Shown: positions 48,267-58,077 of the stretch, one piece after another | How positions within the stretch are numbered: position 1 is the first letter of the stretch | Layout: every line of letters starts with the position of its first letter | Assembly (NCBI RefSeq): GCF_936270435.1 | Contig: NZ_OW370567.1 | Coordinates: 558,001 to 622,000, forward strand | DNA length: 64,000 nt | From: Wolbachia endosymbiont of Oedothorax gibbosus | GTDB lineage: Bacteria > Pseudomonadota > Alphaproteobacteria > Rickettsiales > Anaplasmataceae | Direction of reading: 5' to 3' | Notes under the pieces: model-generated | Database searches by the model: none | What the model saw: the letters and a program-made list of their open reading frames with translations, nothing else | Told to the model about the DNA's origin: nothing | Position numbers and translations under genes: made by a program

Positions 48267-48281
48267 TAGCTAAACGACAAT

Positions 48282-48720
48282 CGTCATCCCGCAGCGGGAT
48301 CTAGAGATACCGCGAATGAATCGCGGTATGACGGTTCGCGGCGGCATGACAATAAGCTCGTCATCCCGATACGTGTTAGCGGGATCTCTTGTTAGCGGAT
48401 GAGATACCGCAAATGAATCGCGGTATGACGGCTAAGTAGGGTGTCATCCCAGTGCTTGACACTGGGATCCAGAAAAATTGATTGTAAACAAACGACTATA
48501 CAACATTTTCAATAAAATTACAAAAAAGCTGGATCCCAGTGTCAAGCACTGGGATGACATCATAGAGGCGCTGGGATGACATCATAGGGGCACTGGGATG
48601 ACAGGCTAGCCTGTCATCCCGCTACGTGTTAGCGGATGAGATACCGTGACGGTATGACGTAGGATTGCTGTCATTTCGCTGCTTGTTAGCAGGATCTGCT
48701 GAGGCCGCAGCGGTATGACG
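48282..48720. repeat. Array of Wolbachia palindromic repeats
   Basis: About eight inverted-repeat units of two types: cgtcatcccgc.../...gcggtatgacg and gtcatcccagtgcttgacac/gtgtcaagcactgggatgac. The second type brackets aaaattgattgtaaac, as in the cluster at 40424. This block fills the rest of the rlmE-sdhA gap. Confidence 0.75.
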
Positions 48721-48807
48721 ATTCGCGGTGGTATAGCTACAGAAAACTTGTATAGATTTTTTCTACTTCTATGATATCATAAGCCTGTAATGATAAAATG
48801 AGTAAAT

Positions 48808-50607
48808 ATGGATAAGTCAGCGTATGAGATCATAGAACATGAGTATGATGTGGTAGTAGTAGGTGCAGGTGGAGCAGGGCTCAGAGCAACGCTTGGGATG
48901 GCTGCAACTAATTTTTCAGTTGCCTGCATTTCTAAAATTTTCCCTACACGAAGTCATACAGTTGCAGCACAAGGCGGAATTAGTGCAGCTTTAGGTAATA
49001 TTGGTGAAGACGATTGGCGCTGGCATGCATATGACACAATAAAAGGTTCAGACTGGCTTGGTGATCAAGATGCAATAGAATATATGTGTAAAAACGCTGC
49101 TAAAGCTGTTATTGAACTTGAAAATTTTGGCGTACCTTTTTCTCGTACAGAAGATGGCAAAATATACCAGCGCTCTTTTGGTGGAATGACAACTAACTTT
49201 GGTAAAGGAAAATCAGCTCAACGCACTTGTGCAGCGGCAGATAAAACTGGGCACGCAATCCTTCACACTCTATATCAGCAGTGTCTTAAATTCAACGCTG
49301 AATTTTTTGTTGAATACTTTGTGATTGATTTAATTATGGATAGCGAAACATGCTGCGGAGTTCTTGCTTGGTCGCTATGCGACGGTACATTACATAAATT
49401 TCGCGCACATTCGGTGGTGCTAGCAACAGGTGGATATGGACGTGTTTATTTCTCTGCAACAAGTGCGCATACCTGCACAGGTGATGGTAATGGCATGGTG
49501 GTGAGAGCTGGGTTACCACTTGAAGATATGGAATTTGTACAATTTCATCCAACAGGAATATATGGCTCAGGGTGCTTGATGACAGAAGGGTGCCGTGGAG
49601 AAGGGGGGTACCTCGTTAATTCTCAGGGCGAAAAGTTTATGGAACGTTACGCACCAAAAGCAAAAGATTTAGCTTCCCGTGATGTGGTAAGTCGTGCAAT
49701 AACAATTGAAATTAGAGAGGGAAGGGGAGTTGGACCGAAAAAAGATCATATGTATTTAACTATAGCGCATCTTGATCCGGAAGTAATAAAACTCAGATTG
49801 CCGGGCATCAGCGAAACCGCAAGAACTTTTGCTGGAGTTGATGTCACTAAAGATCCAATACCGGTCATTCCGACTGTTCACTATAACATGGGTGGCATTC
49901 CAACCAATTATCATGGAGAAGTGATCACGCTGAAGCAAGGTAAGGAAGAAGTGGTAGATGGACTATTTGCAATTGGAGAAGCTGCGTGTGTCTCTGTGCA
50001 CGGTGCAAATCGACTTGGTTCTAACTCGCTTCTTGATCTTGTGGTTTTTGGTAGAGCTGCAGCGCTCAGAGCAAAAGAGAAATTAAAGCCCAATACACCA
50101 CATAAAAAATTACACTCAGACTGTACAGATTGGATAATAGATAGGTTTAATAAAATGCGATTTGCTTCTGGAAAGTTTAGGGTGGCAAAAATACGCAGCG
50201 AAATGCAGAACACTATGCAAAAGTACGCATCAGTGTTCCGTGTTGCTGAAGTTTTAGAAGAAGGTAAAAAAGCTATAAAAAAGGTAGCAAAAATGATGCC
50301 TGATATTTCACTTGAGGATCGCAGTATGATGTGGAACAGTGATTTAGTTGAAGCATTGGAACTTGCTAACATGATCCCACAAGCGGTTATTACCATGGAA
50401 TGCGCAGCCAATCGAAAGGAGAGCAGAGGTGCCCATGCTCGTGAAGACTTTCCTGAACGTGATGACAAAAACTGGATGAAGCACACTATAGCGTGGCTTG
50501 AAGAAAAGAAAGGGCAGATCAATGTAAAAATTGATTATAAAAAAGTGGCTGAAAAAACTCTGAGCGATGAAATTGACTTCATCGCTCCAGAGAAGAGGGT
50601 TTACTAG
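48808..50607 (+). CDS. sdhA: Succinate dehydrogenase flavoprotein subunit
   Basis: Catalytic subunit of respiratory complex II, oxidising succinate to fumarate. The 599 residues show the FAD fold [18 protein letters not shown], the flavin-linked His50 in [71 protein letters not shown], the active-site arginine in [22 protein letters not shown], and [21 protein letters not shown]. It ends in the usual KRVY. The gene appears alone; sdhB, C and D are not in the window. Its stop codon abuts that of the convergent ankyrin gene with no gap. Confidence 0.97.
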   Translation: MDKSAYEIIEHEYDVVVVGAGGAGLRATLGMAATNFSVACISKIFPTRSHTVAAQGGISAALGNIGEDDWRWHAYDTIKGSDWLGDQDAIEYMCKNAAKAVIELENFGVPFSRTEDGKIYQRSFGGMTTNFGKGKSAQRTCAAADKTGHAILHTLYQQCLKFNAEFFVEYFVIDLIMDSETCCGVLAWSLCDGTLHKFRAHSVVLATGGYGRVYFSATSAHTCTGDGNGMVVRAGLPLEDMEFVQFHPTGIYGSGCLMTEGCRGEGGYLVNSQGEKFMERYAPKAKDLASRDVVSRAITIEIREGRGVGPKKDHMYLTIAHLDPEVIKLRLPGISETARTFAGVDVTKDPIPVIPTVHYNMGGIPTNYHGEVITLKQGKEEVVDGLFAIGEAACVSVHGANRLGSNSLLDLVVFGRAAALRAKEKLKPNTPHKKLHSDCTDWIIDRFNKMRFASGKFRVAKIRSEMQNTMQKYASVFRVAEVLEEGKKAIKKVAKMMPDISLEDRSMMWNSDLVEALELANMIPQAVITMECAANRKESRGAHAREDFPERDDKNWMKHTIAWLEEKKGQINVKIDYKKVAEKTLSDEIDFIAPEKRVY

Positions 50608-52719
50608 TTATATTGTTAACACATCTGCGGGAGATTTTGTTGATGTATCTTTCATTGCACTTTTTGGTCTTCTTGCACGTTTTCTCTGTTGTTTATTGTC
50701 AACATGGTCCTTTGTTTCATTACTTGATTTTTTAAGAAATTCCTTAATACGACTCCGTGAAGTGAAAATAAAATATGCAGATATAGCAGCAACTATGATA
50801 CAAATGGCCGCTACAGGTGCCATTGCCCCATTAAAGGCAGCAGCAGTTGCTATTCCAATAACAGCAAACATTATTGCTAATGCTGGCCCTTTATGGATTA
50901 TCGTAGATGCTGCCTTCCCTATAGAAGAACCTGTTCTTTTAACACCAGACTGACATTTTTTTAAAGGAGTTTTACAGTGGTATTCTTTCTCAAGTTCCTC
51001 TTTCAATTCTCTAGCTTTTTCTTGTGCTTTATGCGGAGTCTTCGGATAATCTTTTAAACCACATAAAGTTAGATAATACTTTCTAGTATCAAATTCTTCA
51101 CCTTCCAACTCCAGAGAACGGGGATCAGCGCCCATTTCTAGCAGCATTGCACAAAACTTCGTTGTATTGCTATAACTAACTGTTGGATCAAAAATTTTTC
51201 CTTTCTTTAGATATTTAGTTCCTCCTTTCCTCGCTTTTGTTTTTAGCGCCACTCGTAGAGGCGTGTTTTCTTTCTGGTTGGTAGCATTCATAGCTTTTCT
51301 CAATTGATCTTGAGGTATCACTCCTTTTTCTACTAAATTCAAAATCAACTTCAAATATGCAACTTTTTGCTCTCCTTTCAGTAAAGCAATATGATGTAAA
51401 GCATTGTTGCCATTTGTGTCTTTCAGGCTAATATCTGCCCCTTTCTGTAGTAATTCCTCAAAAAGTTTTTTATCATTATTTTCAATTGCTGAATGTAATT
51501 GATAATTATCATTACTATCTGGAGTATTTATGGTATACTCTATACTTTCTTTGGTTTTTGTTTCTGTATTGGTTTTTATTTCTGGCTTTAATTTAGATTT
51601 CTTTCCTTGCTCTGCTAACTCTTCTAAGAAATTACGGTAGTATGTCTTTTGCTCTTCTTTTAAGCCTTGTAATTTTTCTTCAGACAACTGCAAATCATCA
51701 ATATTTGCTCCTAATTTGAGCAATTGTATAGCAGATACTCTTGTATTGTCGTAGTGTGGTATAAGTTTTCTAGGTGTAAGTTTAAAACTATGTTTTTCTT
51801 TTGTTACTTTACTAAGTAACAATGCTTGCAGTGGTGTTTGACCGTCGCCATTTTTATCATTTACAGCTTTTTCAAGTTGTGCTTTAAGTTCTTCCTTCTC
51901 ACTTACACCTAGTACTGTATTTAAAAAATTAAACTTTTGTTTTCTCTTTGATTTTATTATTAGGTGCAAAATATTATTTCCTTCTTTATCTTTTACACTG
52001 CTAATATCCGTGCAACCTTCCAGATACTCTTTAAATTCCCCTTGATTTCCACTTTCAATTGCTCTGAATATCTTATCAGTATTGCTGTTCGTTATCCCGT
52101 CGGTTTTCTCCACTTCTTGGTCTTCATTTGCCGTGCGGGAGATTGGTGCATCCAATTTCTCATCAGCAGGATCATCTTCAGCTTCGCTACTGTTGCCGCT
52201 TTCGATTCCACTGTCTCCATTGTAAATCGTCATCCCGTTGTCTTTCTCTACTCCTTGCCCTTCACTTATTGTGTTAGCACTACTGATTGAATGCTTCTTA
52301 CTAGCGTTATGATCATCTTCAGTTTCGCTACTGTTGCCGCTTTCGACTCCACTGTCTTCACTCTCTATACTCCCTCTACGACTTTGAGCAATGTTATCAG
52401 GATTGCTGCTCTGGCTAATAATTCCTGAAATTACTTGTTCTATTTCCTTTTTTTTTGCTTGGTCTAGTCCCTTATTCAACGCTGGAAGAAAGTGTTGGAT
52501 ATAATACTCATAATATTCTGGCGATTGTTTTAATTTAATTAATACCTCAGTTAATACCTCAGGACTAGCCCCTTTTTTGAACAACCTCTTGCATTTTGTG
52601 AGAGTCCTGTCTTTCCCAACTTCTGGGTTTAGGTGTTTGTGCTTTCTTTTTGTTACCTTTGCTATTATAGCAGTGAGCAGTTCACTGTCGCATAATAATT
52701 CATTTTCATTTTTTGTCAT
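50608..52719 (-). CDS. Ankyrin-repeat membrane protein, paralogue 1
   Basis: A 703-residue protein. The N terminus (KHKHLNPEVGKDRTLTKCKR) resembles that of the paralogue at 53032-55239. An acidic Ser-rich linker (115-215) holds a duplicated unit (DSGVESGNSSETEDD / DSGIESGNSSEAEDD). Ankyrin-like repeats are at 220-330 (GNNILHLIIKSKRKQKF, TPLQALL) and 400-500 (NYQLHSAIENNDKKLFEELL, NNALHHIALLKGEQKV). Two hydrophobic helices near the C terminus (LAIMFAVIGIATAAAFNGAM and PVAAICIIVAAISAYFIF) anchor it. An effector role is possible. The basic tail has KQQRKRARRPKS. Confidence 0.85.
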   Translation of the reverse strand: MTKNENELLCDSELLTAIIAKVTKRKHKHLNPEVGKDRTLTKCKRLFKKGASPEVLTEVLIKLKQSPEYYEYYIQHFLPALNKGLDQAKKKEIEQVISGIISQSSNPDNIAQSRRGSIESEDSGVESGNSSETEDDHNASKKHSISSANTISEGQGVEKDNGMTIYNGDSGIESGNSSEAEDDPADEKLDAPISRTANEDQEVEKTDGITNSNTDKIFRAIESGNQGEFKEYLEGCTDISSVKDKEGNNILHLIIKSKRKQKFNFLNTVLGVSEKEELKAQLEKAVNDKNGDGQTPLQALLLSKVTKEKHSFKLTPRKLIPHYDNTRVSAIQLLKLGANIDDLQLSEEKLQGLKEEQKTYYRNFLEELAEQGKKSKLKPEIKTNTETKTKESIEYTINTPDSNDNYQLHSAIENNDKKLFEELLQKGADISLKDTNGNNALHHIALLKGEQKVAYLKLILNLVEKGVIPQDQLRKAMNATNQKENTPLRVALKTKARKGGTKYLKKGKIFDPTVSYSNTTKFCAMLLEMGADPRSLELEGEEFDTRKYYLTLCGLKDYPKTPHKAQEKARELKEELEKEYHCKTPLKKCQSGVKRTGSSIGKAASTIIHKGPALAIMFAVIGIATAAAFNGAMAPVAAICIIVAAISAYFIFTSRSRIKEFLKKSSNETKDHVDNKQQRKRARRPKSAMKDTSTKSPADVLTI

Positions 52720-52875
52720 ACCAAAGCCTCGCTAAAAATTAACTATTTGTGTATCCTTGTAGTTGTAGGTGTTAACAATTTGAGATTGAGAACTAACAAC
52801 TAAAAAGTTAGATTTAAATTTTAAAATGTTGTATATGTAATCGAAATACAGGCAGAAGAGCGTTTCTGCTAGTAT

Positions 52876-52914
52876 CATAGTTAAACCTCACTTCAACGAT
52901 TATCTACTATTTTA
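52876..52914 (-). promoter_or_regulatory. Conserved 39-bp block upstream of ankyrin paralogue 1
   Basis: The block catagttaaacctcactt ... ttatctactatttta differs at three places from the one at 55537-55575, which lies in the same position relative to paralogue 2. Conservation outside the coding region suggests a duplicated regulatory site. The 312-bp gap to the next gene holds no coding frame, only a palindromic repeat piece at 52979-53012. Confidence 0.4.
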
Positions 52915-53031
52915 AATGTTTAGTTTTAAGAAAGGATAAATATTGGTATATAGCTAAGTGAACAGGTGCAAAATGTGCTATACCGCGGCGCTAACGAGTA
53001 GCAGAATGACGGCATATCAAATTGTAGCTAG

Positions 53032-55239
53032 CTATAGAACGTTCCCTACTAGCTTATTTATAAATTGGCGTAGTATTGATATATCGCTCATTTTAGTAGC
53101 TGGATTTTCTGTATATTCTGATTGACTTGATGATTTTTGCACCTCTTGCTCTTCTAAATCGTTGGACTTATTTTCTATATCCTTAACAGAGTTATTGCAT
53201 TGTGTATCATTTTTTGGTGCGTTATCTTGAAGTGTAAGTTGCTTTTCTTCAGTAAACTTTCCTTTAATTTTTCCAAATCCTTCATAAATATTTTCTAAAT
53301 TCAAGTAAATAAGATAACAAACTCCAATAACTGCTATAATAGATGAGGCAGTTGCAATTGTAATACTTCCTTGAGAAGCGCTGAATATTACCGCACAGGC
53401 TAAAGCAGTAAATACAAGCGTTGTCACTACTTTACAAACAACATTATTGACATACTTCACAATATCGCGTGCTTTTAACTTCTTGCCAAAATTGCACTTC
53501 AGTTCAGTTCTCATATCATCTGGAATAAGCGCTCTACCCATTGATTTCTCTATTCCTTTTATAGTTTTATAATACTCTTTGCTCCATAATCTTTCGGGTA
53601 GTATTAACTGCTTTGGGTCAACACCATTCTGCAATAATTTTACACAGAACTTGATCGTGTTATCACGGCTCTTAGGATTGACCAAATTATGTTTATTTTT
53701 TGTCGTCTTAGTAATTAGCGCTACTTGTAGTGGTGTGCGTTCTTTTTCGTTAGTGGCGTTTGCAGCTTTACTAAATTTCTCTTTTTCCACCGAATTTAAA
53801 ATCAACTCTAAACATGTAACTTTTTGTTCTCCTTTGAATGAAGCAATATAGTGAAGAGCATTTTTTCCATCTTTATCTTGCACAGTAATATCTGCACCAT
53901 TTTGTAGAAATAACTCTAAGGCTTTATACCTATTTGTTTTTTCAAATTTTCTATCTGTACATGATCGATCCTCATTTTTTTCTTTTATATGCTGAAGCAA
54001 CTGATGAAGAGGTGTTTGCTGTTCTTTGTTTGGAGTATTTACCAGTTTTTTGTTTTTTTCTAGTATAAGCTTAGTAAAGTCATACTTTGCTCTCCCATCT
54101 AATTCTACAGCACAGTGTAAGACCGTATTACCATCTGCATCTTTAGTAGTGATATCATAACCACTTTGTAATAGCTCACTAAATTTATTTTTGTCTTTAT
54201 CTCTATTCGAAACTGTTTTATGTAATGGATAGCCATCGTAGACAATATCTGCAACTTTAGTTATTACCGAGTTTTTTGTCTCTTGGTTTAACTCAGACTT
54301 CTTTGATAATTTTACTAACTTTTTTAGGAATTTAAGATAGTATTCATTTTGCTCTTTAGGTAATTTTTTTAAGCTTTCCTCAGGTAATTCTAACTGACCT
54401 GGACTAGCTCCATGCCTTAACAATTTCACGAAAAACTTAAGTGTGTTATCGTTACTTCGAATTGTATGAGACACATGTTTTTCTTTTGTTATCTTGTTAA
54501 TTAGTGCCACCTGAAGAGCGTCCTGATTTTCACTATTAATGAGTTGTGCTAAATCTTCCTTGGTGAACGTTTTTATTAGGATATCCAGAAACTTGCATTT
54601 CTGTTTCTTTTCCAACGACACGATAAGGTGTAAAATATTGTTGTCTTTTTCACCTTTCACACTATTAATATCCGTACAATTTTTTAGATATTTTTCAAAT
54701 TTCCTGTTATTTCCATTTTTGATCGCTTTTAGTAATAGAGCATTGCTATTTGTTATTTCGTTGCTTATTTCTACTTTATGATCATCTTCAATATCGCTAC
54801 CGTAGCCACTCTCTGTTTCACTGTCCCTACGATCATTTTTGTTACAATATCTGCTATTATAAGTAATTTCAGAAATTACTTGTCCTATTTCCTCTTTTTT
54901 TATAGGGTCTAGTTCTTTCGATATTTTTCTATTCAATACCGGAAGAAAGCATTGGACATAATACCTATAATATTTTTCTTGTTCTCTAAGTGATTCTTCT
55001 AATTTAGTTAATACTTCAGAGCTAGCACCTTCCTCAAATAACCTTTTGCACTTCTTGAGGGCTCCATCTTGACCTCTTGGTTTTTCATGCTTGTGTTTTT
55101 CTTTTTTTACCTTTCTCTCTATAGTGCCATACAATTGCTCGTCTTTTTCTTTTCTCTCCCACTCTCGCTTTTCATTTTTATCTATGTATTCATCTAATTT
55201 TTTTGCATTAGTAGCTAGTGCACTTAGATCTATACTCAT
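53032..55239 (-). CDS. Ankyrin-repeat membrane protein, paralogue 2
   Basis: A 735-residue protein related to the 50608-52719 product over most of its length. The N terminus is charged and coiled-coil-like (KKLDEYIDKNEKREWERKEK, then KHEKPRGQDGALKKCKRLFE). It has one copy of the acidic unit (DSETESGYGSDIEDDHK), ankyrin-like units at 170-280, 330-400 (GNTVLHCAVELDGRAKYDFT, TPLHQLLQHIKEK) and 450-530 (KNALHYIASFKGEQKVTCLE), and two hydrophobic helices at about 615-660 (VVTTLVFTALACAVIFSA and SIIAVIGVCYLIYLNL). A polar tail follows. It sits 312 bp upstream of its paralogue, in tandem. Confidence 0.85.
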   Translation of the reverse strand: MSIDLSALATNAKKLDEYIDKNEKREWERKEKDEQLYGTIERKVKKEKHKHEKPRGQDGALKKCKRLFEEGASSEVLTKLEESLREQEKYYRYYVQCFLPVLNRKISKELDPIKKEEIGQVISEITYNSRYCNKNDRRDSETESGYGSDIEDDHKVEISNEITNSNALLLKAIKNGNNRKFEKYLKNCTDINSVKGEKDNNILHLIVSLEKKQKCKFLDILIKTFTKEDLAQLINSENQDALQVALINKITKEKHVSHTIRSNDNTLKFFVKLLRHGASPGQLELPEESLKKLPKEQNEYYLKFLKKLVKLSKKSELNQETKNSVITKVADIVYDGYPLHKTVSNRDKDKNKFSELLQSGYDITTKDADGNTVLHCAVELDGRAKYDFTKLILEKNKKLVNTPNKEQQTPLHQLLQHIKEKNEDRSCTDRKFEKTNRYKALELFLQNGADITVQDKDGKNALHYIASFKGEQKVTCLELILNSVEKEKFSKAANATNEKERTPLQVALITKTTKNKHNLVNPKSRDNTIKFCVKLLQNGVDPKQLILPERLWSKEYYKTIKGIEKSMGRALIPDDMRTELKCNFGKKLKARDIVKYVNNVVCKVVTTLVFTALACAVIFSASQGSITIATASSIIAVIGVCYLIYLNLENIYEGFGKIKGKFTEEKQLTLQDNAPKNDTQCNNSVKDIENKSNDLEEQEVQKSSSQSEYTENPATKMSDISILRQFINKLVGNVL

Positions 55240-55337
55240 ACCAAAACCTCAATATTAAAAGCTATTTAAGTTGTCAGCTAAGATTCAATTTTTTTAATTA
55301 AGTCAAACGTTGTATATAGCTAACAAAGCCCGCTTCT

Positions 55338-55400
55338 GTCATCCTATGATAGGATCCAGTCTAAAAAATCTGGATTCCAGCGTCACGCGCTGGAATGACA
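55338..55400. repeat. Wolbachia palindromic repeat
   Basis: Inverted pieces gtcatcctatgataggatcc and ctggattccagcgtcacg/cgctggaatgaca. The 443-bp gap 55240-55682 also contains the regulatory-like block at 55537-55575 and nothing coding. Confidence 0.65.
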
Positions 55401-55536
55401 ACTTAAGATATCGCCTATAATTAACCATAAACATATTTCGGTAAACCTAAGTTACTTTTAGCTATATGTAGTTGAAATACAGATAGAAAGGCAGGTAAGA
55501 AGGCAGAAAATTAACTTCTGTAAGAAAGTTTGCCGT

Positions 55537-55575
55537 CATAGTTAAACCTCACTTGAACAGTTATCTACTATTTTA
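55537..55575 (-). promoter_or_regulatory. Conserved 39-bp block upstream of ankyrin paralogue 2
   Basis: Sister copy of the block at 52876-52914, about 300 bp before the start of the 55239 gene. Its duplication together with the gene suggests that the whole transcription unit was copied. Confidence 0.4.
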
Positions 55576-55682
55576 ACCATTTTGTCTTAAAAAATAATAA
55601 ATATAGCTAAAACTGCAAAACGTGCTACTGGCTAAAATAGGATAAGAAACTATAGCTGCAAATATCCAAATTGATGTTTTTA

Positions 55683-56300
55683 TCAGTCTTCCAGACTTGG
55701 TTTTTCTTTTAGTTTTTTAAGTCTTTCTTTATTTAGTATGGAGCTTATCTCTTCTACACTTTTATCAATATCATCATTGATTATTACATAATCATATTTA
55801 TCACGTTTGCTTATCTCTTTTTGAGCTTCGGCTAATCTGCGCTCTATTTCGCTTGCATCATCACTATTACGCTTTTGCAAACGCAACCTAAGCTCTTCCA
55901 TTGAAGGGGGAAGTATAAAAACACTTACAACTTTTTTTCTCATGAGCTTGAATAAGTGAAATGCTCCTTGCCAGTCTATGCTTAGTAAAACGCTTATTCC
56001 ACTGCTCAGGTTTTGCTCTATAAAATCTCTTGGTATACCATAAAAATTCTCAAAAACTTTGGCGTATTCAAGCATCTGACCAGCTTCGCATAACTCGTGA
56101 AATTTTTCTTCGGTAACGAAAAAATAGTCTTTTCCATTTATTTCGCCGGAGCGAGGCTTGCGCGTAGTCATAGAAATAGACCTAACTAAATTAGTTGATT
56201 GCTCAAGTAATTTTTCTGATATAGTAGTTTTTCCGGCTCCAGAAGGAGAGGATAGAATCAATAATATGCCCTCACTTTTTACGGTCATTTTTCTTTGCAT
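55683..56300 (-). CDS. gmk: Guanylate kinase
   Basis: Converts GMP to GDP. The 205-residue enzyme has the P-loop ILSSPSGAGKTTISEKLL, the GMP-binding SISMTTRKPRSGEINGKDY (SxTTRxPRxGE), YFFVTEEKFHEL, and SVLLSIDWQGAFHLFKLM. The lid contains RLRLQKRNSDDASEIERRL. The start overlaps the end of the pentapeptide-repeat gene by 29 bp, so translation is coupled. Met5 (56288) is an alternative start. It is the third gene of an apparent three-gene unit. Confidence 0.95.
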   Translation of the reverse strand: MQRKMTVKSEGILLILSSPSGAGKTTISEKLLEQSTNLVRSISMTTRKPRSGEINGKDYFFVTEEKFHELCEAGQMLEYAKVFENFYGIPRDFIEQNLSSGISVLLSIDWQGAFHLFKLMRKKVVSVFILPPSMEELRLRLQKRNSDDASEIERRLAEAQKEISKRDKYDYVIINDDIDKSVEEISSILNKERLKKLKEKPSLED

Positions 56301-58077
56301 TTTTTAATATGGCGCTTTTTGGATCAGAGTTTAAAAAACTAGAACCTTCTAAATTAGAATTTGATAAATTGGTGCCAATAAGAGAAGAATTATCAAAGAC
56401 AGTATAGCGCAAATCGGTTTTTTCAAGATTTGCCTTATTCAAATTAACGTTTACAAACTTTGCTCTACTCAATGTTGAATTAGAAAAATCGGCATTTTCT
56501 AAATTCATATCCTTAAATTCAAAGTAAGAATAATTTACATTAAATTTTTCACCCTGTGATATTTTCTCTTGCAAATCTCCAATTGAAGTTATAGCATTTT
56601 CTAACCCTGCAAGTTTTTTCTGCCCTTGATTGTCAATCAAAATCGAATTATCAAACTTGCAATCTGTTAAATGAGCATCAGCAACTGAACTTTTATATAT
56701 GCTTGAAGAGTGAAAAGACATATCACTAATTGTTGAATTGCTCAAATTGCTAAGAAAAAAGCTAGTTTTCCTAAAGGCATTAGCGTGAAGCAAAGAAGAT
56801 CTGAAGTCGCTTTCAACAAAATTTGAATTAGTTACTTTTAAATTGGACCAGCTTGAATTATCAGCTAATAAATTAAAGAATGTTGAATTTTCTATTTCAC
56901 TGGAATCAATATTATGGTGAGAAAGCGTACTGTTATAAACTTGAGAGTCTTGGATTTTTATCTTATACATTGAAGTTGTAGAAAGGTCTGAATCTTCTAT
57001 CTTCGCAGAGGTGAATAGTGAATGGTCAAAAAATGAGCCATTCATGTTAGAATTCGCAACTTTAGTATTATGAAACTTTCCGTGACGAATGTCAGCATTA
57101 GAGACATTAACTTGATACAGTTCACTAAAACTAAAATCAATATTGGATAAATCAGCATCCTGAAGATTTGCTTCAGAAACATATGCATGTTTTATCTTGG
57201 AACCATTTAGTATAGATTGAACAAAACTTGAATTATCGTCATTCACATAGGAAATTTGTGTGTTGCTTAAATTAGTTTCGTCGAAGTTACTGTTGATTAT
57301 GATAGAAGAATTAAGGCAGGCATCGGAAAGATTGCTACCTGTAAAGTCTGATTCTTTTAACTCTGCACCATATATGTTAGCATTTTTTAATGAAGAAAAT
57401 TGTATCTTTAATTTATATGCATCCACTCCAAAGAAACTTGCATTATCAAGGTTATTTTTCTGCATAACAGTATCGTTTATTTCACTATCATTAAAATTTA
57501 CGTAGCTAACATTCGAGTTTGATAAGTTGGAGAGATTCATTTTCACATTCGAGAAATTAGTATGCAAAACAATTACGTTGTGCATACTTACTTTTTTGAG
57601 ATCGGAACTGATAAAATCAGCATAACTAACATTAGACTGATCAAATACGATATCTGTTAAGTTTGCAGAAACAAATTTTGTAAAACTCAAATTTGTACCT
57701 TTTATTTTAATGCCATGTAAATTAGCATTGGAGAAATTAGCACCACGTAAATCAACATCAATGAAAGACACGTAGGATAAATCGGTGTTAGAAAAATCAG
57801 CACCAATCAGACTTACTCCATCAAAAACAGATTTACTTAGGTACAGTTGGTTAAAATTAGCTCCATTTAAGTTAGAACCAAAACCTTTCTTAAAATCTTC
57901 TGGCACGCCCTCTTTGTGGCACTGCACCAAAAATTCAGCAAAGTCTTTTTTACTGTAAGATACGTATTTTGCATCACGCAGAGCATTTAAAAAATCACTA
58001 ATCTGATTTTTTTTATCATTTATTTCGTTTCCATAACATAAATGACCAACTAAAATTAATATCAAAAATCTAATCAT
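56272..58077 (-). CDS. Secreted pentapeptide-repeat protein
   Basis: A 601-residue protein with a signal peptide (MIRFLILILVGHLCYG) and then nearly continuous A(N/D)LxN-type pentapeptide repeats from about residue 70 to the end: LIGADFSNTDLSYVSFIDVD, LRGANFSNANLHGIKI, AYVSEANLQDADLSNIDF and NADFSNSTLSRAKFVNVNLN. Such repeats form a right-handed four-sided beta helix. Many repeats have Ser in place of Leu, which may make a softer helix. It is likely in the periplasm or exported. It overlaps gmk (29 bp) and the upstream gene (8 bp). Some pentapeptide proteins mimic DNA for gyrase, but nothing here shows that. Confidence 0.85.
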   Translation of the reverse strand: MIRFLILILVGHLCYGNEINDKKNQISDFLNALRDAKYVSYSKKDFAEFLVQCHKEGVPEDFKKGFGSNLNGANFNQLYLSKSVFDGVSLIGADFSNTDLSYVSFIDVDLRGANFSNANLHGIKIKGTNLSFTKFVSANLTDIVFDQSNVSYADFISSDLKKVSMHNVIVLHTNFSNVKMNLSNLSNSNVSYVNFNDSEINDTVMQKNNLDNASFFGVDAYKLKIQFSSLKNANIYGAELKESDFTGSNLSDACLNSSIIINSNFDETNLSNTQISYVNDDNSSFVQSILNGSKIKHAYVSEANLQDADLSNIDFSFSELYQVNVSNADIRHGKFHNTKVANSNMNGSFFDHSLFTSAKIEDSDLSTTSMYKIKIQDSQVYNSTLSHHNIDSSEIENSTFFNLLADNSSWSNLKVTNSNFVESDFRSSLLHANAFRKTSFFLSNLSNSTISDMSFHSSSIYKSSVADAHLTDCKFDNSILIDNQGQKKLAGLENAITSIGDLQEKISQGEKFNVNYSYFEFKDMNLENADFSNSTLSRAKFVNVNLNKANLEKTDLRYTVFDNSSLIGTNLSNSNLEGSSFLNSDPKSAILKNAKKNDRKK

